Origin: CAYPYS01 sp964445715
Lineage (GTDB): Bacteria > Omnitrophota > Gorgyraeia > Gorgyraeales > Gorgyraeaceae
Assembly (NCBI GenBank): GCA_964445715.1
Contig: CAYULJ010000040.1
Span: 1 to 13,175 of the forward strand
DNA length: 13,175 nt
Reading direction: 5' to 3'
The notes under the pieces are model-generated. The model searched no databases and was not told the DNA's origin. It was given only the letters and a program-made list of their open reading frames with translations. A program made the position numbers and the translations under genes. Positions 6,879 to 13,175 of this stretch are shown one piece after another (positions within the stretch are counted from its first letter, which is position 1; each line of letters opens with the position of its first letter).

Positions 6879-9800
6879 ATGCCGAAGATCAAGGATATCA
6901 ACAAGGTTCTGATAATAGGTTCAGGCCCGATTGTAATAGGCCAGGCTTGCGAGTTTGACTACTCAGGCACTCAGGCCTGTAAGGCATTGCGAGCGCACGG
7001 CTATAAAATAGTACTTGTGAATTCCAATCCAGCCACGATTATGACTGATCCTGGCATGGCTGACGTTACCTATATAGAGCCACTCAATGCTGAAAGGCTA
7101 TCAGCGATTATTGAAAAAGAGAGACCAGATGCACTTTTACCGAATCTTGGCGGACAGACAGGGCTAAATCTTTCCAGCGAGCTAGCCAAAAAAGGCGTTC
7201 TCAAAAAATTTGGCTGTAGGATTATAGGCGTACAGGCAGATGCTATTGAGAGAGGCGAAGACAGATTAGCGTTTAAGAATACAATGAATAAATTAGGCAT
7301 TCCAATGCCAAAAAGCGAGCTTGCATATTCTGTCGAAGATGCCAAAAAGATTGCGCATGGTTTGGGCTATCCTGTTATTATCAGGCCTGCATATACCATG
7401 GGAGGCACAGGAGGAGGTGCAGTATTTAATGACGAAGAGCTCGAGGTGATCGCGGCAAGAGGGATATCGGTGAGTCTCATAGGTCAGATTCTCGTCGAAG
7501 AATCTGTCCTGGGATGGGAAGAGCTCGAGCTAGAGGTCGTGAGAGACAGAGAATCAAGCAAGATCACGGTTTGCTTTATAGAGAATATAGACCCGATGGG
7601 TGTTCATACAGGAGATTCATTCTGTTCGGCGCCTATGCTTACCGTAGAAAAAGAGATGCAGGAAAAACTGCAAGATTATTCCTATAGAATAGTAGATGCT
7701 ATAGAAGTTATCGGAGGCACAAACGTACAGTTTGCGCGTAAGCCTGGAGAGGACAGAGTAGTTGTAATAGAGATAAATCCCAGGACATCACGTTCGTCTG
7801 CCTTGGCAAGCAAGGCAACAGGGTTCCCAATAGCGCTTGTATCAGCGAGGCTCGCAGGTGGAGACCTTTTAAGAGATATCCCTTACTGGCGCGACGGGAC
7901 GCTCGATAAATATACGCCGTCAGGAGATTATGTAGTCATAAAGTTTTCACGCTGGGCATTTGAAAAATTTAAGGGCATAAAGGACCAACTCGGTACGCAG
8001 ATGAGGGCTGTCGGAGAGGTCATGAGCATAGGAAAGACCTATAAAGAGGCGTTTCAAAAGGCTATTAGGAGTCTTGAGAGAAAACGCTATGGGCTTGGTT
8101 TTGCTAAAAATTTTAATAAACTTTCTCTGGATGAATTGAGAAAACTTCTGGCGTATCCCACTTCAGAACGTCAGTTTATTATGTATGAAGCGCTTAGAAA
8201 AGGTGCAACTGTGGATGAGCTTTATGATAGAACGAACATTCACAGGTATTTTATAACACAGATGAAAGAGTTAGTGGAGCTCGAAGAGAAGATCTTGAAA
8301 TATAAAGGCAAGAAACTGCCGGATGAGATGCTTATAAAGGCAAAAGAGGATGGTTTTTCAGATAAATATCTGAGTCAGATCTTAGGATGCGCAGAAAAAG
8401 AGATCAGAGAGAGGCGCATAGCGCTCGGCAAAGCTGAGGCGTGGCATGCAGTGCCAGTAAGTGGCGCAGAAAACGCAGCTTATTATTATTCAACTTACAG
8501 GGCAAAGGATGAGGTTTCGGTATCGCCTAATAAAAAGATCATGATACTCGGTGGCGGGCCAAACAGGATCGGCCAGGGCATAGAGTTTGACTATTGCTGT
8601 TGTCATGCTGCATTTGCGCTGAGAGACCTGGGTTATGAAAGCATAATGATCAATTGTAATCCTGAGACAGTATCTACGGATTATGATACCTCGAACAAGT
8701 TATACTTTGAGCCTCTGACTGTCGAAGATGTTTTGAGTATTTACAATAAAGAAAAGCCAGAGGGAGCGATCGTGCAGTTTGGCGGTCAGACGCCTCTTAA
8801 TATTGCTAAGGAGTTAGAGGATGCTGGCGTAAAGATACTTGGCACATCTGTTGAGAGCATTGACCTTGCAGAAGATAGGGAGAGATTTGCTAAGGTAATG
8901 AAGAGCATGGACATTCCCCAGCCAGAAAGCGGCATGGCGAGCACTCTTGAACAGGCACTTAAGATCGCTGAGAGGATCGGATATCCGCTTGTTGTAAGGC
9001 CTTCGTATGTCTTAGGCGGGAGAGGCATGGAGATCGTTTATGACGAGGAGATGCTCAGGGATTATGTAAAGGCAGCAGTTGATGTGTCTCCCGACAGACC
9101 TATCTTAATAGATAAGTTTTTAGAGGATGCAATAGAGCTGGAAGCTGATGCTATTTCTGATGGTGAAGATGTGCATATACCGTCGATCATGGAACATATA
9201 GAGGAAGCAGGCATACATTCTGGAGACTCGGCATGCGTAATACCTCCAAAGACAATACCTAAAAAACATATAGACACTATTTCTGAATACACGCAAAAGA
9301 TCGCGCAGAAACTAAAGGTCTGCGGTCTTATGAATATACAATATGCGATCGCAAAAGATAAGGTGTATGTCCTGGAAGCAAATCCAAGGGCATCGAGAAC
9401 GGTTCCGATAGTATCAAAGGTCGCGGGTATTTCAATGGCGAGGATCGCGACAGAGGTAATGCTTGGCAAGAAATTAAAGGACATGAATCTAAAGCCTAAG
9501 AAATACAAGCACTATGGTGTAAAAGAAGCAGTGTTTCCGTTTTATATGTTTCAGGAAGTAGATCCTGTGCTCGGGCCTGAGATGCGTTCTACAGGAGAAG
9601 TCATGGGGCTGGCTGATTCAGCCGGCTTAGCGTATTTCAAGGCTCAAGAAGCAGCAGGGCTTAAGCTGCCGACAGAAGGGACAGTTCTCATAACAGTTGC
9701 TGATAAAGATAAAAAGAAGAACATTGCAGAGGCGGCGAGAAAACTCAAGGAGCTCGGGTTCAAGGTAGTTACGACAGAAGGTACGAAAAAATTACTCGAT

Positions 9801-10082
9801 AAGCATGGCGTTGAAGCAGAGCTTATTAAAAAGACGCACGAGGGAAGGCCGAATATAATCGATGCGATCCACAATAAAGAGATAAAGCTCATAATAAACA
9901 CGCCTGTCGGGAAACAAGCAACGCATGATGATTCTTATATTAGAAAGAACGCGATCAAATATAAGATTCCTTATATTACGACACCAGCAGCAGCAGTGGC
10001 TGTGGCCGACGGCATAAAATCTTATCTAGATAACAAGGGCGACGTAAAATCGCTCCAGGAATATCACTCAGAAATCTCTTAA
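6879..10082 (+). CDS. carB: Carbamoyl-phosphate synthase large subunit, divergent second copy
   Basis: A full-length CarB paralogue of 1067 aa. Both ATP-grasp halves look intact: IIGSGPIVIGQACEFDYSG near residue 12, GGTGGG at 175-180, EINPRTSRSSALASKATG at 298-315, GGGPNRIGQGIEFDY at 558-572 and VLGGRGMEIVY around 712-722. A C-terminal allosteric domain is present (EGTKKLL, then INTPVGKQ near the end). Two regions differ from the copy at 287-3472. The first-half loop reads ENIDPMGVHTGDSFCSAP (235-252) instead of ENFDAMGIHTGDSITVAP. The linker reads VPVSGAENAAYYYSTY (525-540) instead of the VDTCAAEFEA type. It also carries an IPYWRDGTLDKYTPSGDY segment (334-351). From memory these features mark a known divergent CarB clade rather than decay. 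It should make carbamoyl phosphate, perhaps for arginine or another product. SD AAGGAGAGG (6868-6876) is strong. It is first in an operon with the DUF1846 and PurF-like genes, and its stop codon lies in a palindromic repeat. Confidence 0.95.
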   Translation: MPKIKDINKVLIIGSGPIVIGQACEFDYSGTQACKALRAHGYKIVLVNSNPATIMTDPGMADVTYIEPLNAERLSAIIEKERPDALLPNLGGQTGLNLSSELAKKGVLKKFGCRIIGVQADAIERGEDRLAFKNTMNKLGIPMPKSELAYSVEDAKKIAHGLGYPVIIRPAYTMGGTGGGAVFNDEELEVIAARGISVSLIGQILVEESVLGWEELELEVVRDRESSKITVCFIENIDPMGVHTGDSFCSAPMLTVEKEMQEKLQDYSYRIVDAIEVIGGTNVQFARKPGEDRVVVIEINPRTSRSSALASKATGFPIALVSARLAGGDLLRDIPYWRDGTLDKYTPSGDYVVIKFSRWAFEKFKGIKDQLGTQMRAVGEVMSIGKTYKEAFQKAIRSLERKRYGLGFAKNFNKLSLDELRKLLAYPTSERQFIMYEALRKGATVDELYDRTNIHRYFITQMKELVELEEKILKYKGKKLPDEMLIKAKEDGFSDKYLSQILGCAEKEIRERRIALGKAEAWHAVPVSGAENAAYYYSTYRAKDEVSVSPNKKIMILGGGPNRIGQGIEFDYCCCHAAFALRDLGYESIMINCNPETVSTDYDTSNKLYFEPLTVEDVLSIYNKEKPEGAIVQFGGQTPLNIAKELEDAGVKILGTSVESIDLAEDRERFAKVMKSMDIPQPESGMASTLEQALKIAERIGYPLVVRPSYVLGGRGMEIVYDEEMLRDYVKAAVDVSPDRPILIDKFLEDAIELEADAISDGEDVHIPSIMEHIEEAGIHSGDSACVIPPKTIPKKHIDTISEYTQKIAQKLKVCGLMNIQYAIAKDKVYVLEANPRASRTVPIVSKVAGISMARIATEVMLGKKLKDMNLKPKKYKHYGVKEAVFPFYMFQEVDPVLGPEMRSTGEVMGLADSAGLAYFKAQEAAGLKLPTEGTVLITVADKDKKKNIAEAARKLKELGFKVVTTEGTKKLLDKHGVEAELIKKTHEGRPNIIDAIHNKEIKLIINTPVGKQATHDDSYIRKNAIKYKIPYITTPAAAVAVADGIKSYLDNKGDVKSLQEYHSEIS

Positions 10083-10118
10083 GTTCACATTTCAACAATG
10101 TTAAAGTGTGAACTTAAG
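10078..10118. repeat. Palindromic repeat, copy 3 (overlaps second carB stop codon)
   Basis: A 19-bp inverted repeat (arms 10078-10096 and 10100-10118) with loop AAT. Pairing is imperfect: one T-G wobble (10090 with 10106) and one C-A mismatch (10093 with 10103). The TAA stop of carB (10080-10082) lies at the same place in the CTTAAG edge as in the copy at 3465-3511. The right arm is followed by GACCTG, so there is no T-run. It lies in the 57-bp gap before the DUF1846 gene. Confidence 0.88.
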
Positions 10119-10139
10119 GACCTGAATTAGGTTAGGGCT

Positions 10140-11675
10140 ATGTTTAAAAGGGTTGTTACAAAAAAGGTGAGCTTCGACAACGAGAAATACCTTGCAGAGC
10201 AGAGCAAGGAGATCCTCAATAGGACGAAAAGTTTCGGCAATAAACTTTACCTGGAGTTTGGTGGCAAGATCTGCTTTGACTATCATGCAGCAAGAGTCTT
10301 ACCGGGATATGACCCCAATGTAAAGATGCGGCTTCTCGAGAAACTCAAGGACCATGCTGAAATAATCGTAACCGTGTACGCCAAGGATATTGAACAGGGC
10401 AGAGTGAGGGGTGATTACGGCATAACGTATGACTTGGCAACACTGAAACTCATAGATGACTTAAGGGCGTGGAATCTCAATGTGACGTCAGTTGTTATTA
10501 CAAGGTTTAATAATGAACCTGCTGCGCTTAAATTTAAGAGACGGCTTGAGAAATTAGGCCTAAAGGTCTACAAGCACGTTACAATAGAAGGTTATCCTCA
10601 TGATGTAGAGAAGATAGTCAGTCCAAATGGGTATGGAAGAAACGATTATATCGAAACCAAAAAGTCGATAGTGGTTGTGACGGCGCCTGGACCAGGTAGC
10701 GGCAAGCTCGCAGCGTGCCTTTCTCAGTTTTATCATGACCATGTAAAAGGCATAAATTCAGGATACGCAAAATTTGAGACGTTTCCGATTTGGAACCTGC
10801 CACTTAACCATCCAGTAAATATTGCGTATGAAGCTGCTACAGTTGACTTGGCAGATTTTAACCTGATAGACCCGTTTCATCTTGAAAAATACAGGAAAAA
10901 TTCAGTTAATTATAATCGCGACGTCGAGGCATTTCCGATTTTAAGAAAGATCATCCGAAAAATTACTGGTTCGAATGACAGTTATTATAATTCTCCGACA
11001 GATATGGGCGTCAACAGGGCTGGTTTCGGCATTATAGATGACAAAGGCGCGCGTGAAGCTGCAAAAGAAGAGATCATTCGCAGGTATTTTCGGCATAATC
11101 TCGAATTCGCAACAGGCGTTGGCACAAAAGAAGAACTTGATAGGGCGATATCTATTATGGATAAGGCCGGAGTGGAGATAGAGGATAGAAAAGTAGTCGT
11201 CCCTGCAAGAAAGGCAGCAGAAGACTGCAAGAAAAAGAATAAGGGAAATAAAGGTTACTATTGCGGCGCTGCGATAGAACTCAGTGATGGCGAGATAGTG
11301 ACGGGTAAGAATTCGCCCCTTATGCATGCGGCATCTGCTGCGATTATAAATGCGATAAAGCATCTTGCTGGTATCCAGGACAAGGTGCATATTTTAAAGC
11401 CAGAAGTGATGGGGGATCTGTCTAATTTGAAAAAACATATATTAAGCATGCCTTCAGAGAGCTTGACATTGGATGAGATCCTTGTGGCGTTATCGATAAG
11501 CGCCCATACAGATAAAAATGCAAAGAAGGCATTGTCAATGCTTAAGGAACTGAGCGGTTGCGAGTTGCACAGTACGCACTTGCCAACACCTGGCGATGAG
11601 GCCGGACTCAGGAGACTAGGTATAAATTTCACGACTGATGCAATTCCATCATCGAGTCTATTCTTTAATTATTAA
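10140..11675 (+). CDS. DUF1846 / UPF0371 family protein of unknown function
   Basis: A 511-aa protein recognisable as the DUF1846 (UPF0371) family by long conserved stretches: FGGKICFDYHAARVLPGY (40-57), VTAPGPGSGKLAACLSQFYH (180-199), SGYAKFETFPIWNLPLNHP (207-225) and SPTDMGV (285-291). Family members are about 500 aa and cytosolic; a structure has been solved, but I know of no established biochemical function. The segment at 181-189 resembles a glycine-rich phosphate-binding loop, which is suggestive only. No signal peptide or membrane segment is seen. The ATG at 10140 has a weak ribosome-binding site (AGGTTAGGG region). GTG 10167 would give MSFDNEKYL, closer to the family's usual N terminus, so the start is uncertain by 9 codons. 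It follows carB by 57 bp, with a palindromic repeat in the gap, and precedes the PurF-like gene by only 12 bp. It is therefore very likely in one operon with both. A charged stretch DCKKKNKGNKGYYC (362-375) looks like an insertion relative to the Streptococcus protein as I remember it. Confidence 0.93.
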   Translation: MFKRVVTKKVSFDNEKYLAEQSKEILNRTKSFGNKLYLEFGGKICFDYHAARVLPGYDPNVKMRLLEKLKDHAEIIVTVYAKDIEQGRVRGDYGITYDLATLKLIDDLRAWNLNVTSVVITRFNNEPAALKFKRRLEKLGLKVYKHVTIEGYPHDVEKIVSPNGYGRNDYIETKKSIVVVTAPGPGSGKLAACLSQFYHDHVKGINSGYAKFETFPIWNLPLNHPVNIAYEAATVDLADFNLIDPFHLEKYRKNSVNYNRDVEAFPILRKIIRKITGSNDSYYNSPTDMGVNRAGFGIIDDKGAREAAKEEIIRRYFRHNLEFATGVGTKEELDRAISIMDKAGVEIEDRKVVVPARKAAEDCKKKNKGNKGYYCGAAIELSDGEIVTGKNSPLMHAASAAIINAIKHLAGIQDKVHILKPEVMGDLSNLKKHILSMPSESLTLDEILVALSISAHTDKNAKKALSMLKELSGCELHSTHLPTPGDEAGLRRLGINFTTDAIPSSSLFFNY

Positions 11676-11687
11676 GGGGGTCATACA

Positions 11688-13109
11688 ATGAGTGGCATAT
11701 TTGGGGTAGCTTCACAAAAGGACTGCACGACAGATCTTCTGTACGGTACTGATTACCAGACGCATCTGGGGACAGAATATGGCGGCATAGCTGTATTGAC
11801 TGGCAAAAGGATCTACAGGCAGATCCATGATATATCACAAAGTCAGTTTAAAACAAAATTTTACGAAGACTATAAAAAATTCGAGGGTAAATGCGGTATT
11901 GGCGTCATAAGCGATTCAGATGCGCAGCCTATGTTTCTCAACACAAAATTTGGATCGTTTGCAATATGCATGACCGGTCTTATAGAAAATACAGGAGAGC
12001 TTATCAAGGAATTACACAAGAGGGGCCATTCATTTAGCGAGACCGAAGACGGTTCTTCGAATGCGGTCGAGGTATTGGCGAAACTTATAAGCGAAGGTGA
12101 TGATTTTGTATCAGGCATAGAGCAGATGTTCAGTAAAATCATTGGGTCTGCAAGCATACTCCTTTTATGTAAAGACGGCATATATGCTGCGAGAGACAGA
12201 TTTGGTTATACGCCTCTTGCGATAGGAAAAAGAGGCAAGGATTTAGCAGTCGCGTCAGAGACCTGCTCTTTTCAAAACACTGGATTTGAGATCCAAAAGT
12301 TTCTTGCGCCGGGAGAGATAGTTCTTATGAACGGCGATGGCATGAAGCAGGTGAAGGGTGCGAGAGACACGAATCAGATCTGTTCGTTCTTGTGGATATA
12401 TACGGGATTTCCGGCTTCTAGTTATGAAGGCATAAATGTCGAGGCAGTAAGAGAGAGATGCGGCGCTGCTCTGGCAAAGCGCGACGGAGACATTAAGGTG
12501 GATGTTGCCTCAGGCGTGCCGGATTCTGGAACTGCGCATGCCATAGGATATGCAAAGGAGTCGAAGAAACCATACAGACGTCCGCTTGTAAAATATACGC
12601 CAGGATACGGCAGGAGTTATACGCCGCCAATCCAGGAGATAAGGGATCGCGTTGCCAGGATGAAGCTTATACCTATAAAAGATATCATCGACGGGAACAG
12701 GATAGTTGTGTGCGAGGATTCTATTGTGCGTGGCACGCAGCTCAAGAACTTTACCATACAGAAACTCTGGGACAATGGCGCAAAAGAGATTCATGTGAGG
12801 CCTGCATGTCCGCCGCTTATGTATCCCTGTAAGTTTTGTTTGTCTACTCGTTCGATCAATGAGCTCGCAGCAAGAAAGGCAATAAAGGATATAGAAGGCA
12901 AAGATATAGGAAATGTGTCGGAATATGTGGATGATACTACTTCGAAATACAAAAAAATGGTGGAGTGGATCAAAAAAGACATCGGCGTTACGACTCTACG
13001 TTATCAGACCCTCGAAGACATGATAAAGGCAATCGGACTTCCACGAGAGAAACTTTGCACGTATTGCTGGAACGGTGAGTGTCTGGCCAAGAACAATCTC
13101 CTCGACTAG
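11688..13109 (+). CDS. PurF-like phosphoribosyltransferase with degenerate glutaminase domain
   Basis: A 473-aa homologue of amidophosphoribosyltransferase. The C-terminal half looks functional: the PRPP loop RIVVCEDSIVRGTQ lies at 338-351, and Cys232, Cys381, Cys457 and Cys460 line up with the [4Fe-4S] ligands of the PurF at 3537-4919 (Cys384 is extra). The Ntn glutaminase half does not. The nucleophile Cys2 is Ser (MSGIFG), H-R-G has become H-L-G (26-28), the GHVRYST region reads GIGVISD (70-76) with Val at the Arg position, and HNG has become MTG (95-97). It should therefore not hydrolyse glutamine; it might use free ammonia or a different nucleophile with PRPP. I recall similar Cys-less PurF paralogues, starting GGFFG, in Bacteroidetes and Clostridia, annotated as amidophosphoribosyltransferase but to my knowledge not characterised. 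The ATG has a strong SD AAGGGGGT (11674-11681) that overlaps the stop of the DUF1846 gene, pointing to translational coupling. It is unlikely to be a pseudogene, since the frame is open and the PRPP site is perfect. Confidence 0.92.
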   Translation: MSGIFGVASQKDCTTDLLYGTDYQTHLGTEYGGIAVLTGKRIYRQIHDISQSQFKTKFYEDYKKFEGKCGIGVISDSDAQPMFLNTKFGSFAICMTGLIENTGELIKELHKRGHSFSETEDGSSNAVEVLAKLISEGDDFVSGIEQMFSKIIGSASILLLCKDGIYAARDRFGYTPLAIGKRGKDLAVASETCSFQNTGFEIQKFLAPGEIVLMNGDGMKQVKGARDTNQICSFLWIYTGFPASSYEGINVEAVRERCGAALAKRDGDIKVDVASGVPDSGTAHAIGYAKESKKPYRRPLVKYTPGYGRSYTPPIQEIRDRVARMKLIPIKDIIDGNRIVVCEDSIVRGTQLKNFTIQKLWDNGAKEIHVRPACPPLMYPCKFCLSTRSINELAARKAIKDIEGKDIGNVSEYVDDTTSKYKKMVEWIKKDIGVTTLRYQTLEDMIKAIGLPREKLCTYCWNGECLAKNNLLD

Positions 13110-13146
13110 TCTAAGCAAAAACTGACTTAAACAACCACTCAAAGAC

Positions 13147-13155
13147 TTATCCACA
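13147..13155 (+). promoter_or_regulatory. Single DnaA-box-like 9-mer
   Basis: TTATCCACA is an exact match to the classical DnaA box. Only one copy is visible, and it lies 37 bp after the last gene, close to the window edge. A single 9-mer match in 13 kb is not rare by chance, so this is a note rather than a claim of an origin. Confidence 0.2.
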
Positions 13156-13175
13156 CTGTAGGGGAGGTTTAAACC

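Noticed and set aside
6879..10082. Second carB as an assembly duplication of the first
   Set aside because: The two proteins differ throughout and carry clade-specific segments, and their flanks differ.
11688..13109. PurF-like gene as a pseudogene
   Set aside because: The frame is open to full length and the PRPP loop and Fe-S cysteines are intact; changes are confined to the glutaminase half.
13166..13175. GGTTTAAACC palindrome at the window end
   Set aside because: Only 10 bp, cut off by the edge, and unlike the three palindromic repeats; nothing more can be said.

Overview
The window looks like bacterial chromosome. It has moderate GC, all genes lie on the + strand, and the proteins are full-length enzymes of nucleotide and glutamine-nitrogen metabolism. 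Protein style (the Cys-rich FMN glutamate-synthase homologue, the UPF0371 protein, the CarB versions) would fit a poorly cultured anaerobic lineage such as Omnitrophota. That is an impression from memory, not something the sequence proves. No transposase, phage gene, tRNA, rRNA or CRISPR array was seen.

Layout. (1) 1-4960: the last 50 codons of CTP synthase (pyrG), a 131-bp gap, a canonical carbamoyl-phosphate synthase large subunit (carB, copy 1), and a canonical Fe-S-type amidophosphoribosyltransferase (purF). (2) 4968-6722: a good sigma-70-type promoter, a leader with an operator-like palindrome and a rho-independent terminator upstream of the start codon, then a single-domain FMN glutamate-synthase-like protein. 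(3) 6731-13109: a second promoter/terminator leader of the same design, then a divergent second carB, a DUF1846/UPF0371 protein of unknown function, and a PurF paralogue whose glutaminase site is degenerate. There is no gene-free stretch longer than about 220 bp.

How the genes fit together. Nearly every gene belongs to a family that moves nitrogen from glutamine or ammonia: CTP synthase, CarB twice, PurF twice, and a glutamate-synthase homologue. Region 1 reads as ordinary pyrimidine and purine synthesis. Region 3 is less ordinary. It joins a carbamoyl-phosphate synthase paralogue to a conserved unknown protein with a glycine-rich P-loop-like motif, and to a PRPP-binding enzyme that has kept its phosphoribosyltransferase and Fe-S residues but lost its glutaminase residues. 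This is the best candidate here for an uncharacterised pathway, possibly linked to the glutamate-synthase-like gene by a shared type of leader.

Two non-coding signals stand out. A roughly 41-47-bp AT-rich palindrome occurs three times; each copy touches the 3' end of a gene, two copies supply the TAA stop codon, and the arms carry compensatory changes. Separately, the two leaders share promoter, spacing and terminator sequence, which suggests premature-termination control.
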